Positions 1 to 11,554 are shown, counted from the first letter of the stretch. The stretch: DNA of 64,000 nt from Spinacia oleracea (GCF_020520425.1 NC_079487.1:78373141-78437140); one strand, 5' to 3'. Made by a program: numbers and translations. The notes: generated by a model from the letters alone, not told the origin.

Positions 1-45
1 CTTTTCGAGAATTGATCGAATGTTGAATGAATTGTTGTTTGCCAT
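1..45 (-). CDS. start of copia gag (copy C), partial
   Basis: Fifteen codons beginning MANNNSFNIRS, identical to the gag start of element A at 28442. The ATG is at 45-43 on the minus strand. The remainder is outside the window, so whether this copy keeps an intact gag cannot be judged. It lies downstream of a very long leader, as in BARE-type elements. Confidence 0.7.
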   Translation of the reverse strand, partial: MANNNSFNIRSILEK

Positions 46-1479
46 ATTAAAAACTACAATTGAAAAGAATAAACAAATAAATAACCATTCACAGTTTCTC
101 TTAATAAACTTAAATTCTAGCATACATGCATAATTCAATGTTTATTAAGCATTTTATTCAAGTTATGTGTTCCGGCAGGTGTGAATAAAATGATTCCAAG
201 ATCCTAAAATCATTGAAGAACTAAGCACAGTTTGTCGACTTAATCCTAGAACATCTTAGGTAAGCAAAAGCCTTTTGCTAATAGTCTAGAAACTATTCTT
301 GGTTGATAGGTACGTCTAAGAACTTATTAGGTAAACCTATCGAATTTGCCACGACATAAAAGGACTCCTTACTTATATCGTTGAGTTTCACCAAAACTAA
401 CATGTACTCACAATTATTTGTGTACCTTGCCCCTTTAGGACCAATAAGTAACACCTCGCTGAGCGAAAACTATTACTAGATTGATGTAAAGGATATCCAA
501 GCAAGTGTATATTTTGGCATGGCACCTTTTAACTCAATTTTTAAGTTTGGAACTTAAGGCTCTTACTATGTTGGTTAGATTTTAAGTGAACTAAAATCCT
601 TAATCATGCAACATAATCAAGCTTATGATCTCATGCATTTTAAGACATATTTAAAACAATAAATAACTTAAAACATGCATAAGATATTTGTGATCTAGTA
701 TGGCCCGACTTCATCTTGAAGCTTTGACTTCAAAGTCCGTCTTGAAAATCTCCGTGGGAGGCACCATTTTCTTCAAATAGGATAAGCTATAACTAATTAC
801 AACTATTTGATGGTACGCAGACCATTTTGATTTGAAAAATAACTTTGGTGCTTTAGACCAATTACATTCAAATTAATGGTACGCAGACCATATTTTCTAT
901 CCTATTTGGGCCATACTAGTCACTTCATAACCTGCAAAACAGTACATATACAATATATACCATTCACCCATTCATTATCATGAATGGCCCACATAGCTGG
1001 TTAGTAAAACACATTATGCATCACGTAAACATTTGCAGCAATTAATCAAGGTCACCAATAATCTACCAATTATTCAGTCCTTATTAATTCTAATCGAGTT
1101 GTTTTAACCTTAAGGATTTGTAGACCTAATCAAGAGTTTATGACTAAAAACTCTCCCACTCAAACCAATAAATTCATATGCTTTACTAATTTTAAACATA
1201 AAATTGTATTTCTAGTCTAACCGGAAACATACAAATTTAATTAAAATTTAAAGCTCATATAAATTTATAATTGAATCCAAAAATTTAATTTAATTTCAGT
1301 CGCATTTAAATTAATTCATGATTTTAATTTTAGTAAAATAATTAGAATAAATTCCATTTATTATAATTATAATATTCAAAATTAAAATCCAAGAAATTAA
1401 TTAAAATTATTAATTTTAAAATTAATTAAAATTACGTGAACTGAAATTTTCAAATTAAACATTCAAAACGATCTAATCG

Positions 1480-2160
1480 TAACGCAAACACCCTACGCGT
1501 TGCACGCCCATGGGCCGTACGCACACAGCCATTGCTGGCCATGTGCGCGCAGCCCATGCGCTCGTAGCATAGCTGCTGCTGTCCCAACGCAAGCCTCCGC
1601 ATAGCGCCCATCGCACGCGAGCTATCGCTCGCAGCGCGCGCGCGCGACATCGCTCGCTGGCGCGCGAGATCGCTCGCTGGGCGCGCAAGCTCGCTCGCTG
1701 CGCGCGCGAGCCATCGCTCGCTGGGGCGCGAGATCGCTCGCTGGCGCGCGAGATCGCTCGCTGCGCGCGCGCGAGCCATCGCTCGCTGGTGCGCGACATC
1801 GCTCGCTGGGCGGGCGACATCGCGCGCTGTGCGCGCGAGTGATGCTGTGCGCAGCGCTCGTGGCACGCGAGCTTGCGCTCGCTGCGCGCGAGGCTGCGCG
1901 CACTTGTGCGAGGCAGCGCGCGTTGTGGCGCAGCTCGCTTGCTGCCCACACGCGACTGCCTTGGCTCGCCCTTCGCCCATGCCCATTCGTTCATTGCTCG
2001 TGGCACACGACACAAGGCAGGGCTGCTGCCTTGTGCTCGTGCACTACGCCCTTGCTCATTGCATTCGTGCCGCACGGGCGACGAGCTCCCTTGCTCGTCG
2101 TCGCATGCCCGCATTATACAACACCCCTTAAGGGTAACACGAAGCGTCCATTGCTTCGTG
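1480..2160. repeat. GC-rich minisatellite in the leader of copia copy C
   Basis: An abrupt GC-rich island in otherwise AT-rich sequence. At about 1619-1830 it holds roughly ten tandem units near 20 bp built on CGCTCGCTGG and GCGCGAGAT. The same place in element A (29880-30450) has a related but differently expanded array, which accounts for most of the length difference between the two leaders (2908 vs 2820 bp). Long open frames exist on both strands here only because the repeat is almost free of A and T and so lacks stop codons. Confidence 0.8.
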
Positions 2161-2908
2161 CGTGCAAGTTATTTGAACGAATCGCATAAAAAATTTAAAA
2201 TTTATATTTAAAATTAATGACAAATTAATAAATCTTATTAATTTCATAATTTTAGGGCGAAAAATCGAAAATTTATTATCCAATTGATTTCCGATTGATA
2301 TGGATTCAAGTCTAGGTCATAAAATTTTAAAATTTATCGTAAATTTACAATTTTTATGGTGGTTTTTAATCATAGGTTTCTAATTAAATTACAATTAATT
2401 ATGAAAATCAAATTAATTCTAAATTATTCTAATTTTCAACAAATTAATCATAATTACAAATTAGATTGCATAATTAACAAGACTAGGCATTCAAACTTGT
2501 TAAACATATGCAGTAGGTCAATCAAAAATTCAAGATTTATCAACAGGAATCGCAAATATTTAATTTAACATCTTAAATTTACGAAATTTTGCATTCGAAA
2601 AACTAAAACCTTCGAAAAGTCATAGTTAGGCTTCGAATTTGAGAATTCTGGGTTCGGCAGAAAAATACTATTTTTGTCAAAATTTTAGAATGCCTTTTAC
2701 ATGCGGAATTGACACAAAAATCACTCGATTTGGATGAGTAACGAAGAAACTGCCGAAAAACTGCGTACGTATAATTAAATAAACGCAATTTGCAATTAAT
2801 TAACAATTACGAAAATTAATCACCCCTTTTAATTCTTGCAAATTTGTAATATTTAACCATGTTCATGCAATTTAGATTATGAAAATAATAAGGGGCTCGT
2901 GATACCAC

Positions 2909-4249
2909 TGTTAGGTTATGATACATATGACATTACATAGATCATGCGGAAACAACCATTAACCCAGGACAACATATTATTTACACATAATCATATAGCA
3001 TAATTTAGATGCATACTCTTTGTTGCGTGCCCTCCCTAGCTGCGCCCGAACCGAACAAGAACAAGTCTTTTAGGACTCCAAATGTCGTCCCTCCGTAGAT
3101 AGTCCACAGCACGTCCGGATCCGCCTTAAGATTGACCAACTAGAATCGCCCTTAAGGTACTAGAAAATTCGGCACTTTTATGAGCAAGATGTGTTTTAAT
3201 TTTCTCTCAAAAACTCACTTTTGAATACTTTTAAACTTGTATATAAATTATGACCCCTAGGCCTTTATTTATAGAGTTATGGAAAAGGAATCGTAATCCT
3301 AGTAGGATGCGAATTAATTGGAATTAGAATCCTACATGAATTCTATTTAATTAATTTATCCAATTAGGAATAGACATTTAATCATACACTGACTCTTGCA
3401 GATTCAGGAATCACGCATGAGCACAAACTCACACACACACGGCAGCCACAAGGACTGCCCATGCGTGCGAGCTGCAGCCCACGCAGCAAGGCCCACGCAT
3501 CCGTGGCCTTGGCGCGCGCTGGGCTTGTGACGTGCGTGCTTGCTGGGCGACGGCCTGGCTTCGTGCTGGGCCTTCGTCCGGCAGGCCTCGTCCGATGCTA
3601 ATTCGTACGATACGCTTCCGATTAAATTTCCATTTCCGGAATCTATTTCCGATACGAACAATATTTAATATTTCCGATTCCGGAATTAATTTCCGTTTCG
3701 AACCAATATTTAATATTTCCGTTTCCGGAATTATTTTCCGATTCCGGCAATATTTCCGATTCTGACAATATTTCCGTTTCCGGCAATATTTCCGATTCTG
3801 GTAATATTTCCATTTCCAATAATATTTTCCGATACGTACCATGTTTCCGTTTCCGGCAACATCTACGACTTGGATAATATTCATATTTCCGATACGATCC
3901 ATATTTCCGTTTCCGGCAATATCATCGTTTCCGGAGTATTCATTTCTTGCCTGTGACGATCTTAGCTCCCACTGAAACCAAGATCCGTCGGTTCCGAATA
4001 TTCATAGATGGAGTATTTAATGCCATTAAATACTTGATCCGTTTACGTACTATTTGTGTGACCCTACGGGTTCAGTCAAGAGTAAGCTGTGGATTAATAT
4101 CATTAATTCCACTTGAACTGAAGCGGCCTCTAGCTAGGCATTCAGCTCACTTGATCTCACTGAATTATTAACTTGTTAATTAATACTGAACCGCATTTAT
4201 TAGACTTAACATAGAATGCATACTTGGACCAAGGGCATTATTTCCTTCA
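2909..4249 (-). repeat. LTR of copia copy C
   Basis: Starts TGTTAGG and ends CCTTCA on the plus strand, i.e. TG...CA. It aligns along its length with the two LTRs of element A but is more diverged and slightly shorter (1341 vs 1378-1380 bp). It carries the same internal parts: a TATAAATA-type box on the minus strand near 3270, a GC-rich block near 3440-3600 and an array of TTCCG-rich ~18-bp repeats near 3600-3930. The adjacent primer site (near 2895-2907) carries extra or changed bases compared with element A. Confidence 0.85.
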
Positions 4250-4250
4250 A

Positions 4251-4358
4251 AATGGAGGTGTAATGCCTACAGCCGGTGAATTGTATTTGAAGACGCACAC
4301 GAAGGAGGTGCCGGGTAAAGGGAAAGTCCTTTATAGTAGCAAAGCAAAGCAAATCAAG
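4251..4358 (+). pseudogene. CACTA ORF1-type (Transposase_24) exon, truncated
   Basis: The frame from 4251 reads NGGVMPTAGELYLKTHTK and continues to SSKAKQIK, which matches the start of the plant transposase family PF03004 as I know it. The next part of the family continues directly at 8099 (EAYEKN), so an intron separates them. At the exon end I see AAG followed by ATAACT where a GT donor would be expected, so the donor appears mutated (a single G to A would do it). The 5' side is cut by the LTR of copia copy C. The protein cannot be made from this copy. Confidence 0.65.
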
Positions 4359-4419
4359 ATAACTTACTACATTGTTATTTAGTTCTTTTAAGTAAACTAT
4401 TTAAACATTTGTAGCATAA

Positions 4420-6330
4420 AAAGATTGTAATGAGGCTTAGAAACCTTTAGTGCGCTGTGTAAAACATGTAAACGGTTTAAAATGATAAGTTAGGTTTATT
4501 TGTTCAAAGTTGGGCGAGAAAATGCCATTTTAGGCAAAATATGACCTATAACGACTAACTATGTTTTAAATGTGAATACATAGATTGGAATATGTCTTAA
4601 AAAGCTAATACTAAGCTCATAAAACATGTAAAGAGTTTAAATTCTGCCCTTAGAGTTCTTTAGTTCCAAATTGGGAGCGAAAGTGCTGTTTTAGACAAAA
4701 TATGACCTATATTGACCAAATAAGCCTAAAATTTGCATAAATAGATTGTAGCGAGACTTAGAAACCTTTAGTGTGCCATATAAACATGTAAACGGTTTAA
4801 AATGATAAGTTAGGTTTATTTGTTCAAAGTTGGGCGAGAAAATGCCATTTTAGGCAAAATATGACCTATAACGACTAACTATGTTTTAAATGTGAATACA
4901 TAGATTGGAATATGTCTTAGAAAGCTAATACTAGGCTCATAAAGCATGTAAAGAGTTTAAATTCTGCCCTTAGAGTTCTTTAGTTCCAAATTGGGAGCGA
5001 AAATGCCTTACTTTAGACAAAATATGACCTATATTGACCAAATAAGCCTAAAATTTGCATAAATAGATTGTAATGACACTTAGAAACCTTTAGTGTGCCA
5101 TATAAAACATGTAAACGGTTTAAATTGATAAGTTAGGTTTATTTGTTCAAAGTTGGGCGAGAAAATGTCATTTTAGGCAAAATATGACCTCTAACGACTA
5201 ACTATGCTTTAAATGTGAATAAATAGATTGTAATATGTCTTAAAAAGCTAATACTAAGTTCATAAACATGTAATGAGTTTGAATTCTGCTCTTAGGTTCT
5301 TTAGTTCAAAAGTGGGAGCGAAAATGCCTTATTTAGCCTATATATGACCTATATCGACCAAATAAGCCTAAAATTTGCATAAATAGATTGTAATGACACT
5401 AAGAAACCTTTAGTGCGCCATATAAAACATGTAAACGGTTTAAAATGATAAGTTAGGTTTATTTGTTCAAAGTTAGGCGAGAAAATGCCATTTTAGGCAA
5501 AATATGACCTATAACGACTAACTATGTTTTAAATGTGAATACATAGATTGGAATATGTCTTAAAAAGCTAATACTAAGCTCATAAAACATGTAAAGAGTT
5601 TAAATTCTGCCCTTAGTGTTCTTTAGTTCCAAATTGGGAGCGAAAATGCCTTATTTTAGACAAAATATGACCTATATTGACCAAATAAGCCTAAAATTTG
5701 CATAAATAGATTGTAATGACACTTAGAAACCTTTAGTGTGCCATATAAAACATGTAAAGGGTTTAAAATGATAAGTTAGGTTTATTTGTTCAAAGTTGGG
5801 CGAGAAAATGTCATTTTAGGCAAAATATGACCTCTAACGACTAACTATGCTTTAAATGTGAATAAATAGATTGGAATATGTCTTAAAAAGCTAATACTAA
5901 GTTCATAAAACATGTAATGAGTTTAAATTCTGCTCTTAGGTTCTTTAGTTCAAAAGTGGGAGCGAAAATGCCTTTTTTAGCCTATATATGACCTATATCG
6001 ACCAAATAAGCCTAAAATTTGCATAAATAGATTGTAATGACACTTAGAAACCTTTAGTGCACCATATAAAACATGTAAACGGTTTAAAATGATAAGTTAG
6101 GTTTATTTGTTCAAAGTTAGGCGAGAAAATGCCATTTTAGGCAAAATATGACCTCTAACGACTAACTATGCTTTAAATGTGAATAAATAGATTGGAATAT
6201 GTCTTAAAAAGCTAATACTAAGTTCATAAAACATGTAATGAGTTTAAATTCTGCCCTTAGGTTCTTTAGTACAAAAGTGGGAGCGAAAATGTCTTATGAC
6301 CTATATCGACCAAATAAGATGTCATTTTCT
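4420..6330 (+). repeat. ~322-bp tandem satellite (dimer of ~160-bp units), block 1
   Basis: Six copies, anchored by AACGGTTTAAA-like sites at 4471, 4791, 5114, 5434, 5758 and 6079, a spacing of 320-324 bp. Each unit is two related halves of about 160 bp. One half contains GGGCGAGAAAATGCC and the other GGGAGCGAAAATGCC; both go on with CAAAATATGACCTAT and a GACTAA/GACCAAATAA segment. The block sits inside the intron of the CACTA ORF1-type gene. No coding potential seen. Confidence 0.9.
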
Positions 6331-7285
6331 CGCCCAACTTTGAGCTACTGAAAATGACCAACACCCAATTTTTCAAGGTTCTGTTGAAAATGGATGCTAC
6401 TGAAATTGCAAAGTGTATTGGAAAAATTTCTTTTAGTCATTATACACAGATCATAGTTGCTGGTCAATACTGAAGTTCACTGAGTTTTGGTCAATTTATT
6501 TTGCGCTGACTTTATTCATCTTTGATAACGGCGTGTTAATAGATCTTGTTATGTTGATTTCTCTGTTCATCTAATTTAACTGATGTTTGTACTACCAATT
6601 TGTTAAATTTCAAATATGCTATAGCCTGTCAAGAATGCATAATATCAAGTTTCCTTTTTTTTTCAGTGTGGCAGTTGGTTGTCATTCTTGCTGTCTAGGA
6701 TAAACTATTTTCAATCGTGTGGGGACATCTTTCTACTTAGCAGCAGCCTAAAGAATCATGCTTATATGCAAACCCGGTCATTAACATGTACATACACTTG
6801 TGACTTGTGAAAGTAGCCTAGGAGTTACATTTATAGCTGATTAGATGTTGCTGCTTTTGCTGAGGGCTTCATATGCAGTAGCTTGTGAATGATGAAGCTC
6901 TCAGTCAGCTTAATCCACCTGACTACTGGTAGTTATTTATAAATTCAAACTCAGAGTCACCAATCTCTTGATTTCTTAGCTGACATTTTCCACGTATCAT
7001 CTCTTCTGTTTGCGGCTGCCTTGTTTATGTGGGAATTTGGAAGTTTGGAATTAGTTGATCTAGATCATTAAAATAGGAAATGTTATTTAGGTTATAACAA
7101 TTTATTAGCAAACATATAATGCAGCTATAGAGATTTGGACCTAAAGATTGTTTACCTATGTGGCTATGTCAGAGAACCTAGCTGGTTGACTTGAGGTAGG
7201 ACTGATATATGAACACTTCTTGTTGAGGTTCTTGCATGCGGCTCGATTGAAAAACCGACCTTATATTTGGTCGATATATGTCATA
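6331..7285. other. unique spacer between satellite blocks inside the CACTA intron
   Basis: About 0.95 kb of AT-rich non-coding sequence. Both edges carry inverted fragments of the satellite: 6319-6346 is the reverse complement of the GGGCGAGAAAATGAC segment found at about 7500-7530, and 7255-7281 contains the reverse complement of the GACCTATATCGACCAAAT segment. No gene seen. Confidence 0.6.
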
Positions 7286-8010
7286 TGGAGGCTTATAAAA
7301 CATGTTGTAACTTTAAAATCAGCCCTTAGATCCTTTAGTTAAAAAATGGGAGCGAAAATGCCTTATTTAGCCTATATATGACCTATATCGACCAAATAAG
7401 ACTTAAATGTGATTAAATTGATTATAATAAGTCTTAGAAACCTTGAATGTGCCACATAAAACATGTAAACCGTTTGAAATGATAAGTTTGGTTCCTTAGC
7501 TCAAAGTTGGGCGAGAAAATGACATTTTAGGCAAAATATGATCTATAAAGACCAAATAAGCCTTAAATATGAGTAAATACATTTGAAAGTCTCTTAGGAA
7601 GTTAACACTAAGCTTATAAAACATGTTGTAACTTTAAAATCAGCCCTTAGATCCTTTAGTTCAAAAATGGGAGCGAAAATGCCTTATTTAGCCTATATAT
7701 GACCTATATCGACCAAATAAGACTTAAATGTGCTTAAATTGATTAGAATCAGTCTTAGAAACCTTGAATGTGCCACATAAAACATGTAAACCGTTTCAAA
7801 TGATAAGTTTGGTTCCTTAGCTCAAAGTTGGGCGAGAAAATGCCATTTTAGGCAAAATATGACCTATAACGACTAAATATGTTTTAAATGTGAATAAATA
7901 GATTGGAATATGTCTTAGAAAGTTAATACTAAGCTCATAAAACATGTAAAAGTTTAAATTCTGCCCTTAGAGTTCTTTAGTTCCAAATTGGGAGAAAAAA
8001 TGCCGTTCAA
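7286..8010 (+). repeat. ~322-bp dimeric satellite, block 2
   Basis: Just over two further units of the same satellite, anchored at 7468 and 7789 (321 bp apart), more diverged from block 1 (for example AACCGTTT in place of AACGGTTT). It ends about 90 bp before the splice acceptor of the last CACTA exon. Confidence 0.85.
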
Positions 8011-8098
8011 AGTTGGGCTAAAAAATGATATATTTGTTCCTTGACAGAAGTTCCTTATTTGTTATGCAAGTTGGGTTAATATATTTCAATTTTTGTAG

Positions 8099-8596
8099 GA
8101 AGCATACGAAAAGAATGTTGCTGAATGCCGTGAAAATGGCATTAATAAAGATCCCAATCAAATCTACTTTGAGACAGTAGGTGGGAGAAAAAAGGGAAAA
8201 GTTCCTGGTCTAGGGAGTGGAGTAGCTCTATATTATGAACCATCTTCTAGAAGGGGTGGTAGTTCTTCTAGCTCATACATTCCATCTATTTATTCTCAAC
8301 TCTCAGCCCGTTTGGAAGAAACTCAACAACAGATGTCTCAAAAATCCATTGAGCTTGAAACAACAAAAGCTGGGATGATAAAAGCTATGGATGATGAGAG
8401 ACTCCTGAGGCAAAGGGAGAGAGAAGAAGAGCGAAAGGAGAGAGAACAAGAGCGACTTGAGCGGCAGAGGGACGTCGCCGAGTTGAAAAGGACAATGGAG
8501 TCCTATGAGAGAATGTTTAGTCAGTGTACTGGTTTTCCTTTCTCGCAGTCGCAGGACCCTCGAGATCCCAGTGGCGGCGGGAAACCTTTGTGCTAG
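8099..8596 (+). pseudogene. CACTA ORF1-type protein (Transposase_24), last exon
   Basis: After a TTTTTGTAG acceptor the frame opens with EAYEKNVAECREN and runs 165 codons to TAG at 8594-8596. It contains the family's GGRKKGKVPGLGSG segment, a Ser-rich linker, then a highly charged coiled-coil from about residue 65 (LEETQQQMSQ to RERLERQRD-like repeats), and a Pro/Gly-rich tail. This is the usual C-terminal shape of the CACTA-associated Ptta/En/Spm protein, thought to bind the element's ends. It is open in this copy, but its upstream exon is disrupted, so I call it a pseudogene. The stop codon lies at the start of a ~45-bp tandem duplication (8590-8680). Confidence 0.75.
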
Positions 8597-8836
8597 GTAG
8601 TTAGTATTTATGTATGAGTTTGAACTAATTGTGCTAGGTACTTAGTATTTATGTATGTATGAGTTTGAACTAATTGTAACATGTTTAACAGGTTTGAACA
8701 TCAAGTTTATTATGAATTTTGTTGGTTGAGTTTGAACATGGTTGTCATACGATTTTACAGGTTATATATTTATTCGTATATATACGACAATAGTTCCTGC
8801 AAAATAACATTTGCATACTAATTTACCGACCACTAC

Positions 8837-9389
8837 AGGCAGGTTAACGACCGCAAAACAAATTTCAGCGAAAATTATAAAATCCAAATTAGCGACTAAA
8901 TACGTATTTTACCGACCGTTAAAACAGTCGTAAAATTAACGTTGTTTTAACAGTCGCTGATTTAACGACCGTTGTAGCAGTCGTTAAATTTGCGACTGCA
9001 TAAGCGGTCGTTATCTTAACGACTGCTGCAACGGTCGTTAAATCAGCGACTGCTAAAGCAGTCGTTAATATAACGACCGCTTAAACGGTCGGTAAATCAG
9101 CGACTGCAAAAGCAGTCGTTAATTTAACTACTGCTTAAACGGTTGGTGATTTACGACTGCTAATGCAGTCGATATTTTAACGTCTACTATTGCGGTCGTT
9201 AATTTAACGACTGCTTTACAGTCGTTAAAGCAGACGCTAAACTTTTGTGACCGTTTTCCAGTCGGAGTTCTTCGAAATACCGTCCAAGTGAACGCTGACC
9301 GAACAACGGTCGCCAAAAATTTTAGCGACCGTTTTCCGTGTTTTACCGACCACTTTTGGCGGTCGAAAATTAGGTTATTTCTTGTTGTG
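8837..9389. repeat. CACTA subterminal repeat region and right end
   Basis: Dense alternation of short inverted motifs: GCGACTGC paired with GCAGTCG, and ACGACCG paired with CGGTCG, separated by a few A/T. This is the typical subterminal binding region of CACTA elements. The outer end (9373-9389) is the degenerate terminal repeat. The beginning near 8837 carries CCGACCACTACAGGCAGG. Confidence 0.75.
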
Positions 9390-9503
9390 GCGTTCAAACA
9401 TCTTCTTTAGGTCTCATTAGGTAAAATATTTTGGATATGTTTATGTGTTATTATGTGATAGAGAGAAAAAATGATCTATAATTGCCACGTGATTAGATTT
9501 ATA

Positions 9504-11554
9504 GGTATTGTAGGGGGGTTTTTTTGGTTATTTTCCCCGTTTCCTACAAGGGGGTTTGGCACGCGGCTGTTCGTTTAGAGAACCGTTGAATTGTTTTTGC
9601 ACCTCGAAGTAGTCGCCACCAAACTTTATTTTAGGTCCCATATGGGAAGACCGCAAAATGACTCTATTTTAGGATAAGGCCTTGAATCCTTGAAACGGAT
9701 GGGTGAGATCCGGGCTCGGGAACGAAAATGCTTATTCGGCGAGCTTTAGAAATATTCAAGTACGTTGGCACAACATTGTTTCGAAAATACACCCTAGATT
9801 AGACTATGTGGGTTTGGATTTAGAGCAAATAGAATTTCTAATTGTATGGGGGCCACTTTGCTTTAAAGATTAATTTAAGGAACCTAAGGCCGGTTTGTCC
9901 AAGAAATTATCTTTGTTAAGCGTGATGTAACCTTTGTAGTTTGTTGTATTTAGCATATTGGTGATGAAAGCAATAAAGAAAATAAAGCAACATAACAATA
10001 CTAAATAAAATGCGGAATTAGTAAATACAAGACCCCCTAGAAATGGACTAGGGGGTAGGTCCACATTGCCTAGAAATGGACTAGGCAAGTAAAGGTGCGG
10101 AATTGAAAGTGCGGAATTGAAATTGCGGAATTGAAAGTGCATAATTGAAATTGCGTTATTGAAATTGAGATATTAAAATTGCGGTATTGAAATTGCGATA
10201 TTGAAATGGCATAATTGAAAATGCGATATTGAAATTGCGATATTGAAATTGCATAATTGAAACTTGTACTTGGGCACATGAGATTCGAACGCCAAGCGAC
10301 TCCTTAAAAATAAGTGCGCCCGACACGAATTCAAAGCCAAAAAATCTCAACTTGGGAGAGGTTGCTCAACCCAAATGTCCTAGATTTGCATATTAGACTT
10401 GAAATTGAAAGCTTGAGTATTGAAATGTTTGAACTTGAAATGATTGAAACTTGAACTTGAAATGATCCTAGTTTAGAGAGGTAGTTATGAACAACCCTAA
10501 ACATGGTGGGATCTTGAAATTTGAAAACTTGAACTTGTATATTGAAAAACGGAGTCTTGAATCTCAAAAGACTAAACCTTTAAATGCTAAAAAGGTGTCA
10601 TCTTTGATTACTCCATACTTGAAGGCGATTCGAGTTCAAAGAGATGAATGCAAGCAACTTTGAACATCCTTGAATCTTGAAAGTTTGTATTTTGAAAAAG
10701 TTTGTATTTTTTAAAAACATGTATGATTGTTGCAAGTGGTGTTTTTTTATGGCAAAAAACACCAACTTGCTAATCATTTGAAATCAAAATAGCATGATTG
10801 ATTGAAATGGGATTCGGATTTACCTAGTTAGGTTTAGGCACGAGCTCCCAATTGCTTTTGAATTAGAGAATTTTGTATGTGTTTTTGAGGAGTTTTTGAG
10901 TTTGTATTGTGAGGAGTAATGTCAAAATTACGACGTTGTATGTGTTGTGCTCCCCATTTTTCGATGGAAATGAGGGGTATTTTTAGGAGGGAATGGTGCA
11001 AAACGCCAGCACACGCCAGCGCCTGGCGCCAGGCCAGCGATGTGCGCTGCTGACGTGGCTTGAATGCCGCCAAAGCAAGGACGAGGAATCGTCCTTGTTT
11101 CGTCTTATAGCGTTGTACCTGTTGTACGAATTGTACTAGGTTTGGAGTTTTGTATTTTCTTTGAGGTTAAGGCATGGTTTAGCGTCTAAAAACAAGCCTT
11201 TCTCGGGTTTTTGAATTCCGGTTTTACGGGACGGGGCCCGGCATGCTCGGTTTTGTGGGTCGGCGCCCGAATTTGACATGCCTTATATGATTTTGAGTGG
11301 AAAAGGCCTAGTAAACCAATGGGATGGTCTACTAATTGAGATTATACTTGGATTTTGAAATTGGATTTTGGAAGTCGTATTTTGTACCGAGTTCTGGGAG
11401 GGGAACAGCCTCGGGGATTGGATTTTGAACCTTGAATTTTGGAGATGTTCTTAGCAATTGGGATTTTCGCCTGGAGTTACTCCAATTACCTAGCAAGGAT
11501 AATGGTATCGTTATCATCCCAAAGGGGAGACACAAATTAGGTGTCTACAGGTAT
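9504..11554. mobile_element. solo LTR with 5-bp target duplication
   Basis: The block 9509-11549 begins TGTAGGGG and ends GTCTACA, giving TG...CA with a 5-bp inverted terminus (TGTAG/CTACA). It is flanked by GGTAT at both 9504-9508 and 11550-11554. There is no internal retrotransposon coding region, so this is a solo LTR of 2041 bp left by LTR-LTR recombination. On the minus strand the start TGTAGACACCTAATTTGTG resembles Ty3/gypsy LTR starts, which hints at a minus orientation. No gene is supported inside it. Confidence 0.85.
10097..10264. repeat. 14-bp minisatellite inside the solo LTR
   Basis: Twelve consecutive 14-bp units of the form GCGATATTGAAATT with substitutions only and no length change (variants GCGGAATTGAAAGT, GCATAATTGAAATT and others). 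The fixed phase over 168 bp is striking. Repeat-driven open frames cross it on the minus strand but look like artefacts. Confidence 0.9.

Larger units (their letters stand above)
1..4249 (-). mobile_element. Ty1/copia element copy C (Angela/BARE-like), 5' part, cut by window edge
   Basis: The stretch 1-2908 matches 28398-31217 of element A almost base for base, apart from a GC-rich repeat that differs in length. It is followed by an LTR at 2909-4249. Read on the minus strand the order is LTR, degenerate primer site, ~2.9 kb leader, then the first codons of gag at 45-1. The rest of the element, including its other LTR, lies left of the window. The 3' flank of the LTR on the plus strand (from 4250) is a CACTA coding exon, so this copy inserted into that gene. 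The other target duplication cannot be seen; the 5 bp after the LTR are AAATG. Confidence 0.85.
4250..9389 (+). mobile_element. CACTA (En/Spm) DNA transposon, 3' part
   Basis: Three things mark it: two coding pieces of the plant Ptta/En/Spm transposase family (4251-4358 and 8099-8596), a ~0.5 kb terminal region of inverted GACTGC/GCAGTC and GACCG/CGGTC motifs (8837-9389), and a right end that reads CACAACAAGAAATAACC on the minus strand, close to the CACTACAACAAGAAA type of CACTA terminus but with bases lost. The left part, including the main transposase gene, is outside the window or displaced by copia copy C, which inserted at 4249. The element is therefore defective here. Confidence 0.75.

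Noticed and set aside
1450..2211. Several long overlapping open frames on both strands (up to about 213 codons).
   Set aside because: They lie over the GC-rich minisatellite of a copia leader, where stop codons are rare by composition; the products are Arg/Ala/Ser repeats in every frame.
3404..3902. Minus-strand frames rich in NRKY, ETEI and similar repeats in the LTRs (also 22699-23262 and 31687-32250).
   Set aside because: Translation of the TTCCG repeat array and GC-rich block in U3; no start context, no domain, and located in untranslated LTR.
4340..4365. A U12-type AT-AC intron for the CACTA gene.
   Set aside because: The sequence ATAACTT does not match the ATATCCTT donor, and the acceptor ends in AG; a mutated GT donor is simpler.
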